DNA from: Alphaproteobacteria bacterium
GTDB lineage: Bacteria; Pseudomonadota; Alphaproteobacteria; Rhizobiales; Xanthobacteraceae
Direction: 5' to 3'
NCBI GenBank assembly: GCA_009781045.1
Contig: WQYW01000045.1
Coordinates: 1 to 34,023, forward strand
DNA length: 34,023 nucleotides
Position 1 is the stretch's first letter, and the number at the start of each line of letters is the position of its first letter. Positions 9,871 through 18,163 of the stretch are shown piece by piece. The notes beneath the pieces were generated by a model. It was given only the letters and a program-made list of their open reading frames with translations. It made no database searches and was not told where the DNA came from. The position numbers were made by a program, and so were the translations under genes.

Positions 9871-10332
9871 TCAGATTGCGGAACCAGCCGTCATCCGGCG
9901 CTGAATTTCAGCCCGCCAGACCGCTGCTTCGGCTTCCATTTCCTCCGAGGTGAGGACATCCCCGGCCTTGGCAGCATCCATGCCGATTTGCACCTGCTCC
10001 CTGAACCATGCGCCGTACTCTCCCGCCTGGCGCATGCGCTCCGTCCTGATCGGGGCGGCGGGACAATTTGCCGGGCTCGAAGCCTGCGGCATCGACATCA
10101 AAGCGGGAAAGCCTGAGGTGCCCCTGTACAAAAGCGGCTGCTGCCTGGAGCGTGTGCCAAAGCCGGGGTTTCGTGGTACGCCTGACGGCTACAACACGTT
10201 CCAGCGCACCGTAGCGCCGCATGACTGCCCAGCCGCCAGCCGCCCGAGCACGGTTGCCGAGCGGATCGCCCGACCCGCGACGAGGCTTTGAATGGTTTTC
10301 CCGTCAATGGTTTCGGGGTTTTGGGATGTCAT
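9871..10332 (-). pseudogene. Antitoxin-like / addiction-module protein, twice frameshifted
   Basis: Reading the minus strand from ATG 10332 gives MTSQNPETIDGKTIQSLVAG and then RAIRSATVLG. A one-base loss near 10236-10246 moves the frame to GGWAVMRRYGALERVVAV...LWHTLQAAAAFVQGHLRLSRFDVDAAGFEPGK. A one-base gain near 10047-10052 moves it again to RTERMRQAGEYGAWFREQVQIG, ending at 9871. The joined protein (about 150 residues) resembles a family often encoded immediately before ParE/RelE-type toxins in alphaproteobacteria (KPVRSATVLGQPGGW..., then a YDxWFRxQVQ tail); that is from memory. Its ATG overlaps the TGA of the M48 protease gene as ATGA, so the two were translationally coupled. No toxin gene follows. 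Two separate indels argue for decay, but assembly errors must be excluded. Confidence 0.6.
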
Positions 10333-11582
10333 TGGCTGCCGATCCGCTTCGAACCCGATGCATGTTGGCGCAGTTCGCCAAGCACGTCGCCCATCACAGC
10401 CCTGGCTGCCTCCGCACTACCCCATTGCTTGGCCAGAACCTCTGCAACCAGCGGCCGCAGCGCTGTCAGCCGCAGCAGCGCAGACGCCAAAGCCTTTGTA
10501 CCCGCCACCCCGGCTCCCGCCGCATCGGCCGCCAGTTCGCGCTTGCGACTCCAGAAGCGCTCCGCCCGACCGAAACTGTCGAGAAAAATCTCGGCAAGAA
10601 TCGTCGTCAGCCTGGCAAAAATGAAGCGTCCAACGACCTTGTGTCCTTTGAGCGCTTTCAGATCACCGATCGAACTCTCATAGGCTGGAGCAAAGCGCTG
10701 ACCGTAGACCGTGTCGCCGCCGGTAAAATGCGCCAGCTCGTGCCCGATCACAGACTCTGCCTCCGGCGCATCCAGGAAAGCCATGTAGGGCAGCGGAAGA
10801 TAGAGCACGCGCCCCTTCAAAACCTCTGTGCCGCTCCGAAGGCACAGCGGGTATTCCGTGACGAAGAACCCGCGGTCCATTCCGGCAACAATGACGTCGG
10901 GCATGTCGGCATGGATGCGCTCAGCCACCTCTCCGACAAACGACCACAAGCGGGCTGCCTGCGCCCGAGTCACGATCCGCCCCAGGATCGGCAACGGCTC
11001 ATCTGCCATGGGACGCCACAGCGCCCGGACCAGGACGATCACAACCCTCGTGCCACCATGGAGCACGAAGAGCGCCAACAAGATGAACGTGAAGGCGATG
11101 ATCATCCTCCCATCACGTGTGATATGCTCCTGATAGTGCAGAAAGACCATCGCTTCATAGAGCAGCAATGCCGTGACCCCGACACAATGCACGACAATGG
11201 TGGCCACCAGATGGAAGGGCAGAAGTCTCCTGCCGCGCAGAAATGCCTCCAGCAGCAACTCGCGGGACTGCATCCCCCGCGCCGCCAGGCGGCGCTGATA
11301 GACCAGTCCCACCCCCGATAACAACGTCAGACCGCCACAAAGAATGGCCACACAAGCCAGTGGCTGTTGCAAAGTGAAGCTCAGACCGTTCAGGCCGGCC
11401 TCCAGATCATGAGTTTCCTTCTCCAGCAATTGCCTGGCCTCAGTTGCCGGGATGGCCGTGAACCCGCCATGGGCGGTGTGCGCCATGACCGAAACGTCCC
11501 TTGCGCCGGCCTGCCCCAGAGCGTCGTTGATCCGGCTAATCATGATCCGGTCGCTGTCGATCCGCGGTTGCGCCGGATCCAC
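10329..11582 (-). CDS. M48 family zinc metallopeptidase, membrane protein
   Basis: A 417-residue membrane protease of the M48 (HtpX/Ste24-like) group. Hydrophobic segments lie at about residues 72-95, 123-148 and 160-186. The zinc motif HELAH is at 281-285 (SVIGHELAHFTGGD), and the third ligand is E349 in RKRELAADAAGA. In HtpX-like enzymes such a domain faces the cytoplasm and trims membrane proteins; the substrate here is unknown. The start is GTG at 11582, and a methionine at residue 14 is an alternative. A possible 41-residue membrane ORF ends 18 bases upstream. The stop overlaps the ATG of the following antitoxin-like pseudogene as ATGA. The family identity is firm, the role is not. Confidence 0.85.
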   Translation of the reverse strand: MDPAQPRIDSDRIMISRINDALGQAGARDVSVMAHTAHGGFTAIPATEARQLLEKETHDLEAGLNGLSFTLQQPLACVAILCGGLTLLSGVGLVYQRRLAARGMQSRELLLEAFLRGRRLLPFHLVATIVVHCVGVTALLLYEAMVFLHYQEHITRDGRMIIAFTFILLALFVLHGGTRVVIVLVRALWRPMADEPLPILGRIVTRAQAARLWSFVGEVAERIHADMPDVIVAGMDRGFFVTEYPLCLRSGTEVLKGRVLYLPLPYMAFLDAPEAESVIGHELAHFTGGDTVYGQRFAPAYESSIGDLKALKGHKVVGRFIFARLTTILAEIFLDSFGRAERFWSRKRELAADAAGAGVAGTKALASALLRLTALRPLVAEVLAKQWGSAEAARAVMGDVLGELRQHASGSKRIGSQ

Positions 11583-11600
11583 TGGCGGAACCCGGCTGAA

Positions 11601-11726
11601 TTACCACAGCGCCAGCATCAGCATGAGGACCGGCATCCCGATCAACAGAAACAGCCGCTTCCCAAGCGGCACCGGCGGCGCAGCGTCCAATTCAACCTCG
11701 GTCCGGGAATCAACCTTGCGCTCCAC
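11601..11726 (-). CDS. Possible 41-residue single-pass membrane peptide
   Basis: The minus-strand frame starts at GTG 11726, with GAGGAG about 9 bases upstream, and ends with TAA at 11603-11601. It encodes a charged N-terminus (VERKVDSRTEVELDAAP), then one hydrophobic stretch KRLFLLIGMPVLMLMLALW. It lies 18 bases before the M48 protease start and on the same strand, so it could be a leader-like small membrane protein made with it. No family is recognised, and an ORF this short can arise by chance. Confidence 0.35.
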   Translation of the reverse strand: MERKVDSRTEVELDAAPPVPLGKRLFLLIGMPVLMLMLALW

Positions 11727-11859
11727 GCCCTGCACTCCTCACCTTGTCGCTTTCCCTCTGCCCGCCTTTCACCTTTGCGCGCCGGGAGTCGTCGATGCCG
11801 CGGAGTGATCTGCTCTTCCTGAGGGATCCGGTCCTGCTTCCGCAGCGGACGTGGCAACA

Positions 11860-12579
11860 TCACTCCGCCCCGGCCGGTGCCGCCATATCGTCAGCGCGTG
11901 GGGTGTTGCCGTGGTTGCCGTGGTTACCGCCGCGGCGCAGCAGGAACACACCCTGCTCGCCAAACAGGTTCCACACCCACCATGGCAGCCGCACCCGCAA
12001 GGGGTGACCATCGCGGTCAAGCGCCCAGGAGCGCTCCATCTTGACATCGATTTCGTTGCAGAGCTGGACGAAGTCCTTGATGGTACAGAAATGGATATTC
12101 GTGGTATCGTACCAGCTCGCCGGCAGATTGGCCGTCGACGGCATCTGGCCCCGGACCAGGAGCTGCAACCGCATCTTCCAGTAGCCGAAATTCGGAAACG
12201 ACACGATGGCGCGGCGTCCGATCCGCAGCAGGTTCTCCAGCACCACACGCGGCTGCCGCGTCGCCTGCAGCGTCTGCGACAGGATCACATAGTCGAACGC
12301 ATCATCGGGATAATTGACGAGATCGGTGTCGGCGTCGCCCTGCACCACCGCAAGCCCCTTGGCCACGCAGCGGTTGACCCCCTCGCGCGACAATTCGATG
12401 CCGCGTCCATCGACGCCGCAGCGCTCCAGAAGCTGCAACAGATCGCCTTCGCCACAGCCGACATCGAGCACATTCGAACCCGGTGCCACCATCCCGGCGA
12501 CCAGCAGATGATCGGCGCGGTAGTCTGTGGCACCATCAGCGGCCACCGCCCGCAGCGACAAGCCCTCCTGCACCGACAT
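11860..12579 (-). CDS. metW: Methionine biosynthesis protein MetW
   Basis: A methyltransferase-fold protein (239 residues from this start) that pairs with MetX. In the MetX-MetW systems studied, MetW is needed for full homoserine acyltransferase activity. The motif I region reads NVLDVGCGEGDLLQLLE, followed by a GIELS acidic loop and a WYDTTNIHFCTIKDF segment typical of MetW. The start is ATG 12579 (MSVQEGLSLRAV), because GGAG lies eight bases upstream. A longer reading from TTG 12636, directly after the metX stop, is possible. It is the second gene of the SAM-II-controlled operon, 57 bases after metX. The C-terminal tail (RGGNHGNHGNTPRADD) is low in complexity. Confidence 0.93.
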   Translation of the reverse strand: MSVQEGLSLRAVAADGATDYRADHLLVAGMVAPGSNVLDVGCGEGDLLQLLERCGVDGRGIELSREGVNRCVAKGLAVVQGDADTDLVNYPDDAFDYVILSQTLQATRQPRVVLENLLRIGRRAIVSFPNFGYWKMRLQLLVRGQMPSTANLPASWYDTTNIHFCTIKDFVQLCNEIDVKMERSWALDRDGHPLRVRLPWWVWNLFGEQGVFLLRRGGNHGNHGNTPRADDMAAPAGAE

Positions 12580-12636
12580 CACCGGCGCTCCACCGGCACC
12601 CGGCATGGCCTGGCCATGCGCAAACCAGATCGCCAA

Positions 12637-13851
12637 TCACGAGTCATCACATCCGTCATCCCTGTTGAGACCCCGCGCTTCGCCTGCGGATTGCAGGAAG
12701 GCGCGGGCAATATCAAAAAATTCAGGCACGTCGAGCAGGAAAGCATCATGGCCGCGATCGGTCTCAATTTCCGCAAACGAGACCCGGGCATTGGAGGCGT
12801 TGAGTGCATGAACCAGCGCACGCGACTCCGAGGTCGGGAACAGCCAGTCACTGGTGAACGAGATCACGCAGAAACGGGTCTTGACGCCGCGGAAGGCGCG
12901 CGCCAGCACCCCGTCATGGTCGGCGGCAATATCAAAATAGTCCATGGCCCGCGTCAGATAGAGATAGCTATTGGCGTCGAAGCGCTCGACGAAGGACGAG
13001 CCCTGATAGCGCAGATAGCTCTCGACCTGGAAATCGGCAGCAAAGGAAAAAGTCGGCAGGTCGCGGCCCTGCATGCGCCGACCGAATTTCCGGTGCAGTG
13101 CTGCGTCCGACAGATAAGTGATATGGGCCGCCATCCGCGCCACGGCGAGGCCGCGATGGGGTATAATGCCGTAATCGGAATATTGCCCGCCGCGCCAGTC
13201 CGGGTCGGCCATCACCGCCTGGCGGCCAAGCTCGTCAAAGGCGATATTCTGCGCCGAATGATGGGTCGAACAGGCGATCGCCAGCGCCGAAAACGTGCGC
13301 TCCGGAAAAGCCGCGGTCCATTGCAGCACCTGCATGCCCCCCATCGAGCCCCCGACCACGGCAAACAGGGTGTCGATGCCAAGACGGTCGATCAGCATCG
13401 CCTGGGCCCGCACCATGTCGGGAATGGTGATGACGGGGAAATCAAGCCCCCACACCTTCCCGGTCGCTGGATTGGTCGAAGCCGGACCGGTCGAGCCCAT
13501 GCAGCCGCCGATGACATTGGCGCAGATGACAAAATAGTGATTTGTATCAAGCGGACACCCGGGACCAACCATGGTCTCCCACCAGCCCGGTTTGCCAGTG
13601 ACCGGATGGATATTGGCGACATGCTGATCGCCGGTCAGCGCATGGCATACCAGGATGGCGTTGGAACGCGCAGCATTGAGCTCACCATAGGTCTGGTAGG
13701 CAATCTGGAACGGCGCCAGATTGATTCCACAATCGAGCGCCAGTGGCTGATCGGATCCAAACCGGGCGAGCTGTGAACTCGGGTGATCCACCTCATGGTT
13801 TCTTTCATCGGCACGACCAGCGCCGGCATCAAGCGCGCATCCGTCAACCAT
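12637..13851 (-). CDS. metX: Homoserine O-acyltransferase MetX
   Basis: A 404-residue alpha/beta-hydrolase-fold enzyme that acylates L-homoserine (acetyl-CoA or succinyl-CoA) as the first committed step of methionine synthesis in the cytoplasm. The nucleophile is S169 in [14 protein letters not shown]. The rest of the triad is D335 in FTSDWLFP and H368 in [18 protein letters not shown] and HALTGDQH near residues 50-77 are family hallmarks. The length is normal. The ATG at 13851 begins [10 protein letters not shown]. The acyl donor cannot be read from sequence with certainty; acetyl is the default annotation. It is preceded by a promoter, SAM-II aptamer and intrinsic terminator, and followed by metW. 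Confidence 0.96.
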   Translation of the reverse strand: MVDGCALDAGAGRADERNHEVDHPSSQLARFGSDQPLALDCGINLAPFQIAYQTYGELNAARSNAILVCHALTGDQHVANIHPVTGKPGWWETMVGPGCPLDTNHYFVICANVIGGCMGSTGPASTNPATGKVWGLDFPVITIPDMVRAQAMLIDRLGIDTLFAVVGGSMGGMQVLQWTAAFPERTFSALAIACSTHHSAQNIAFDELGRQAVMADPDWRGGQYSDYGIIPHRGLAVARMAAHITYLSDAALHRKFGRRMQGRDLPTFSFAADFQVESYLRYQGSSFVERFDANSYLYLTRAMDYFDIAADHDGVLARAFRGVKTRFCVISFTSDWLFPTSESRALVHALNASNARVSFAEIETDRGHDAFLLDVPEFFDIARAFLQSAGEARGLNRDDGCDDS

Positions 13852-13922
13852 CTCGCACCCTTGACCTCATTTCTCTTGCCGCCCCACCGGCACAAACCGC
13901 CCTGGAACAGCCCTGAGGTCAC

Positions 13923-13956
13923 AAAAAACCCGGCCTGAACAAAGGTTTCAGCCGGG
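13923..13956 (-). terminator. Intrinsic terminator in the metX leader (riboswitch expression platform)
   Basis: On the minus strand, CCCGGCTGAA pairs with TTCAGGCCGGG around a short loop and is followed directly by six T residues (13928-13923). It lies between the SAM-II aptamer and the metX start. Its 5' arm (13956-13951) is shared with an alternative stem formed by 13951-13957 with 13968-13974 (GCCGGGG/CCCCGGC, 7 bp), which would act as an antiterminator. Confidence 0.8.
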
Positions 13957-13971
13957 GGCGGAGATTTCCCC

Positions 13972-14030
13972 GGCCTGTTTAGCGAGTTTTTTAACGTGGC
14001 TGCAAGCCGGCCGGCTCAAATGACCACGGA
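13972..14030 (-). promoter_or_regulatory. SAM-II riboswitch aptamer
   Basis: On the minus strand: P1 arm CGTGG (14028-14024), loop L1 beginning TCATTTGAGCCGG and ending TTGCAG, P1 arm CCACG (13999-13995), an A-rich linker TTAAAAAACT, then CGCTAAACAGG. This order and these bases match the SAM-II (metA motif) consensus, whose crystal form has the same P1-L1-P1'-linker-GCTAAAAAGG layout. L1 GGCC-rich bases can pair with the 3' GGCCGG to make the pseudoknot. S-adenosylmethionine binding should switch off metX-metW. Confidence 0.9.
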
Positions 14031-14039
14031 ACGATTCAA

Positions 14040-14068
14040 GAATTAGGTTCTCCGACCGGCTTCGTCAA
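14040..14068 (-). promoter_or_regulatory. metX-metW promoter
   Basis: On the minus strand: -35 TTGACG (14068-14063), a 17-base spacer, and -10 TAATTC (14045-14040). The expected start site near 14033 is just ahead of the SAM-II aptamer at 14030, so the aptamer is at the very 5' end of the RNA. Confidence 0.7.
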
Positions 14069-14902
14069 GACACTGCCGAGACCTTTGTTCCGATCTGCAA
14101 TGGGACATTTCACCGCCGCGGTGCCGCCCTTATCGGCTCATCGCAGCCTCACCACTGCTTTGCCGAGCCCCCCTTGCGGGCCCTTCCGTCTGCCGCCCGC
14201 TCGGCAACCAGCTTTCCTGGACGGCGCGATCTCCGCCCGGCTCCCCACATTGCGACCATGCCGGAACTCGGAGGCAACCGTGAAAACCCCCGCAGATCAA
14301 CAAATTGCACGGAAATTGGAGCAAATTGCGTGAAATTCCGGTGGTCTCATTGCAGAAATCCAGCTTGACAGGGAGGGGAAAATTCCTTTGCAGCTGTGGT
14401 CCTCACGGCTACGGGCGTCACAGCCATCGCCGGAGTGTTTCTCCCGCGCAGGCCGCCAAACGAACCAAAACTGAAAAATCAAACTGAAGCCAGACCGCAA
14501 AAGAGAAGAAAGAGCGCCCTGCTCACGCACTGCCCAACCGTCCCCGATCCGGATTGAACCTGGCAGCGATACCTTCGGTCAGCAGCAAACCTGGCTGGAG
14601 TGTCGTGTGACTTTGATTTGTGCCAGGATGCGCGACTTCCTATCAATGCCATCCATCTTATCGCCTGAGGATCTGAAATCCGATCTCCTCACGTTCATGG
14701 TTGCGCCACAACGCCCGAAGATTTCTTTGTCGCCTACGAACCAACGACGAACGGAAAGATCTGCCCACCCCAGGAATCTGATTTGAAGGGGCGATGGCAC
14801 CTTTCGTCTTGCGAGTGTCCCTCTCGCGAATGTCCCTCTCGCTCGCAGGAATGCGATCTCGGACTTCACAGTCCGGCGGGGGATCCTTGTCCCTGAGCCA
14901 CG
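14069..14902. other. Spacer without a recognisable gene
   Basis: Lies between the metX promoter and the end of the Sel1-repeat gene. Small frames on both strands do not resemble known proteins and lack clear ribosome binding sites. A short imperfect direct repeat (GCGAGTGTCCCTCTC / GCGAATGTCCCTCTC) is at about 14811-14840, just beyond the Sel1 gene's stop. Confidence 0.45.
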
Positions 14903-17395
14903 TCATCGTGGTGGCGCAGCTTCCGCTTCCATCTGGCGCAACGCCTCCCCGGCAACGGCATATCCCTGCTCAGCCGCCTTGCGGAACCAGGCCACCGCCT
15001 CGCCATCGTCACGGGCAACACCACACCCCTTGCGGTACATGAATCCTAGATTGAACTGGCCCACCGCATTTCCCTGCGCAGCCGCTTTCTGGTACCAGAC
15101 CACGGCCAGCGCGTCGTCGCGCGTCAATCCCAGCCCCTTTTCATACATCACACCGAGATTGCTCTGCGCCTCTGCAAAGCCGCGCTCGGCCGCCTTGCGA
15201 TACCAGCTTACGGCCTCGCCATCATCGCGCGCCACACCTCGACCGGTCAGATACATGGTACCAAGACTGGACTGGCTGCGCACATCGCCCTGCTCGGCGG
15301 CCTTGCGGAACCAGACCACCGCCTGGGCGTCATCGCGAACGACGCCGCGGCCGTTTGCATAGACCTTCGCAAGACTGTTCTGCGCCTGCACATCCCCCTT
15401 TTCGGCCGCGGCACGCAACGCCGCGATCAGCGCCTGGTCCCCCGCCTTCGCTTCGAGCTTGCGCAGCACCTCGGACGCCTCTCTGTCCCCCAGCGCCACG
15501 GCCTTGCGCAGCCAGACGGCCGCCTCCGTCGTGTCCTGTGCCACACCATGGCCCGACGCGAACATCATTCCGAGACGAAAGGCGCTGCGGGCATTGCCCT
15601 GTTCGACGGCCTTGCCGTACCAGGCCACAGCCTCCGCCGGATCGCTCGCCACCCCGACACCGTTCTCATACATCGCGCCGAGATTGCTTTGCGCCTGCGC
15701 CAGGCCCTGCTCGGCCGCCTTGCGATACCAGTTTACGGCTTCGGTCGAATCCTGTGCGACGCCCGCACCTTTCTCATACATCGCGCCGAGATTGAGTTCC
15801 GCCCGCACATCGCCCTGTTCGGCCGCCTTGCGATACCATCGTGCGGCTTTCGCATCGTCCCGTTCCACCCCCTGGCCGCTCGCATACATCACGCCAAGAT
15901 TATACTGCCCACTGGCATCGCCATGTTCCGCTGCCCTGGAAAACCAGGCGACGGCCTCCGCCGTGTCGCGCGCCACACCCTGACCGCTTGCATACATCAC
16001 GCCGATCGAGTTCTCGGCGTTGGCATCGCCCTTCTCGGCCGCGGCTTCCAGATCATGCAACACCGCGGCCTGACGCGTGTGCTCGTCTTCGATGCCGCGC
16101 ACCACCACCCCGGCCTGTGCATCGCCCTGCGCCACAGCTTTTTTCAGCCACAACAGAGCCAGCGCTTCATCGCGCGCCACACCCCGGCCCTGCTGATAGG
16201 CCAGACCAAGACTGCTCTGCGCCCCGACATCCCCCTGATCCGCGGCCCGGCGCAGCCACTTCACCGCCGCAACCGAGTCCCTCGCCACCCCTCGTCCGTT
16301 GAGATACATCTCCCCGAGCGCGCTCTGCGCCCGGGCTTCGCCGCCGACGGCGGCCTTACGCAGCCATGTTGCAGCCTCAACCGGATTGGCCGCGACACCG
16401 CGGCCATCGCGATACATCAGACCAAGCTGGGCCTGGGCCCTGGCGTTTCCCTGATCGGCGGCAGAACGCAACCAGCCCACCACCTCGGCGGAGTCCTCGA
16501 TCATGGCGCTACCATTCACGACCAGCACCCCAAGGCGGGCCCTTGCCGCATCATCGCCCTGATCCGCAGCCTTTCGGTACCAGACCCCGGCCTCGGTGGC
16601 GTCCGGCTCCACACCGAGGCCCTGTTCATACATCTCCCCGAGATCACTTTGTGCCGGAGCATAACCCTGCTCGGCCGCCCCCCGGCACCAGATCGCAGCC
16701 TGCGCCGCGTCCCGGATCACGCCCCTTCCATCCCGGTACATCAAAGCAAGATTGTGCTGGCCCTCGGCAAGGCCCTGTGTCGCAGCCTTCTGATACCAGA
16801 GCACGGCTTTCGCATCATCGCGTGTAACGCCAAGGCCCTGTTCATACATTCCGCCAAGACGGCTCTGCGCTTCGGCCACCCCCTGTTCGGCGGCCTTCTC
16901 ATACCAGAGCACCGCCTTGCCATCATCGCGGGGGACGCCAACGCCATTTTCATACATCCCGCCAAGACGGCTCTGCGCCGCGGCAATCCCCTGTTCTGCG
17001 GCCTTCTCATACCACAGCGCCGCTTTGGCATCATCGCGGGTGACGCCAAGGCCCTGTTCATAGATCCCGCCAAGGATGCCCTGCGCCTCGACCACGCCCT
17101 GGGCTGCGGCCTTCTCATACCAGAACGCCGCCTGCGCCGGGTCCGGGGCGACACCCCAGCCATCCCGGAAAGCTACAGCGAGTTTGTGTTGGGCCCACGC
17201 CACCCCCTGCTCGGCGGCCTTGCGGAACCATAGGACGGCCTGCGCAGGATCCTGCGTCAGGCCACCGCGGCCGCTCTCATACATCACGGCAAGATTGATC
17301 TGCGCTTCTGCAAAGCCCTGCTCGGCAGCTTTGCGGAACCACTCCACTGCGCGCGCTTCGTTAAGCGCGACTTCGTTACCTTCGTCCCTGTACAT
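14903..17395 (-). CDS. Sel1-like repeat protein, 21 repeats
   Basis: An 830-residue alpha/alpha solenoid made almost entirely of 36-residue Sel1 (TPR-like) repeats with the core AQxxLGxMYxxGxGVxxDxxEAVxWYRKAAEQG. I count 21 repeats in three blocks of about 12, 5 and 4. Blocks one and two each end in a short helix (VVVRGIEDE..., EVLRKLEAK...) and an AAAEKGDxxAxNS restart; block three ends ALRQMEAEAAPPR. Such proteins are scaffolds that bind other proteins; the partner is unknown. The ORF opens in the middle of a repeat (MYRDEGNEV) with no signal peptide. An in-frame TGA lies eight codons upstream, and the residues between (CSLSA) resemble the start of a repeat. A 5'-truncated gene is therefore possible; otherwise it is cytoplasmic. 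No obvious operon partner. Confidence 0.88.
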   Translation of the reverse strand: MYRDEGNEVALNEARAVEWFRKAAEQGFAEAQINLAVMYESGRGGLTQDPAQAVLWFRKAAEQGVAWAQHKLAVAFRDGWGVAPDPAQAAFWYEKAAAQGVVEAQGILGGIYEQGLGVTRDDAKAALWYEKAAEQGIAAAQSRLGGMYENGVGVPRDDGKAVLWYEKAAEQGVAEAQSRLGGMYEQGLGVTRDDAKAVLWYQKAATQGLAEGQHNLALMYRDGRGVIRDAAQAAIWCRGAAEQGYAPAQSDLGEMYEQGLGVEPDATEAGVWYRKAADQGDDAARARLGVLVVNGSAMIEDSAEVVGWLRSAADQGNARAQAQLGLMYRDGRGVAANPVEAATWLRKAAVGGEARAQSALGEMYLNGRGVARDSVAAVKWLRRAADQGDVGAQSSLGLAYQQGRGVARDEALALLWLKKAVAQGDAQAGVVVRGIEDEHTRQAAVLHDLEAAAEKGDANAENSIGVMYASGQGVARDTAEAVAWFSRAAEHGDASGQYNLGVMYASGQGVERDDAKAARWYRKAAEQGDVRAELNLGAMYEKGAGVAQDSTEAVNWYRKAAEQGLAQAQSNLGAMYENGVGVASDPAEAVAWYGKAVEQGNARSAFRLGMMFASGHGVAQDTTEAAVWLRKAVALGDREASEVLRKLEAKAGDQALIAALRAAAEKGDVQAQNSLAKVYANGRGVVRDDAQAVVWFRKAAEQGDVRSQSSLGTMYLTGRGVARDDGEAVSWYRKAAERGFAEAQSNLGVMYEKGLGLTRDDALAVVWYQKAAAQGNAVGQFNLGFMYRKGCGVARDDGEAVAWFRKAAEQGYAVAGEALRQMEAEAAPPR

Positions 17396-17790
17396 CGCAC
17401 TCAGACTGCATCACAAATCCACAGTCCACCGTGACGGCCCGAGGGCCCCACGCAGCCTGCACCTTCCTCATCGCCCGCCATCCCCACGCACACAACCTCA
17501 TTTTCCTGTGCGGCCAGTCTCTTTGTTCTGACCTTGCCGCACAGAAGGCGATCGGGATGATGACGCGGAAAACCCGCGCTATCAAGGGGTTCTGTGAAGT
17601 CACGTGAAGCTTGATCCGCTCACGAGCATCCCTGCAACACTCGCCAATCCGGCGTCCGGGAAACCGTCGGGCAGTTTCGCGACAGGAGCAGAAAATCGCA
17701 CAATGTTAAGATGTGAATATGCCGATAGCGGTAATATAGTAGGAAACGATATACTGAGACCATCCCCCGATACCTCCTCAGCAGCAGAAT

Positions 17791-17875
17791 CTGCTCCTCA
17801 GCAAGGCCTGCTTCTCAGCAAGACCTTGTTCTCAGCAACGCCAGCTCCTCAGCAAAGCCTGCTCCTAAGTAAGAC
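17791..17875. repeat. 17-base tandem repeat, five copies
   Basis: Units start at 17791, 17808, 17825, 17842 and 17859, each 17 bases, with consensus CTGCTCCTCAGCAAGGC; a related partial unit precedes them at 17774-17790. Copies differ at two to five positions. The period is not a multiple of three, so it is not coding. There are no unique spacers, so it is not a CRISPR array. Confidence 0.85.
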
Positions 17876-18099
17876 CTGCGGCACAGAACCAGCAAAGACT
17901 GTGGTTAACAGGACCCGCGAACCGCCCGGATCGCCGGAAATGGCGAGGGGTGGGCGCGAGGGTCCGGTCCGCCGGGGGCGGTGGCGAGGCTCCTGTCCAC
18001 CGGCACGCACCTTCAATTGTCTTTACATTTCGCAAGGGGGACGGCCTAATCAGACAGTGGTGGCACCCGCCACCGCCCGGATGTCCGCCTCCCCTCCCC

Positions 18100-18141
18100 T
18101 GACCTCCCTCCCTTGACCTCCCTCCCTTGACCTCCCTTGCC
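18100..18141. repeat. Pyrimidine-rich 14-base tandem repeat ahead of the chorismate mutase gene
   Basis: TGACCTCCCTCCCT occurs at 18100-18113 and 18114-18127, with a degenerate third copy at 18128-18141. The whole 18085-18150 tract is almost pure C and T on the plus strand. The start codon at 18164 therefore lacks any purine-rich Shine-Dalgarno sequence. Confidence 0.7.
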
Positions 18142-18163
18142 TCCCCCCTTGCAGTTGATCGCC

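Larger units (their letters stand above)
17396..18163. other. Divergent spacer with two kinds of short tandem repeats
   Basis: Separates the Sel1-repeat gene (minus) from the chorismate mutase gene (plus). It contains an AT-rich patch at 17698-17755, a five-copy 17-base tandem repeat at 17791-17875 and a pyrimidine-rich 14-base repeat at about 18100-18141. A possible plus-strand promoter with TTTACA and CTAATC 18 bases apart lies around 18022-18051. I see no real gene. Confidence 0.5.

Noticed and set aside
17774..17875. CRISPR array
   Set aside because: The 17-base units are directly adjacent, degenerate and have no unique spacers; no cas genes are nearby.
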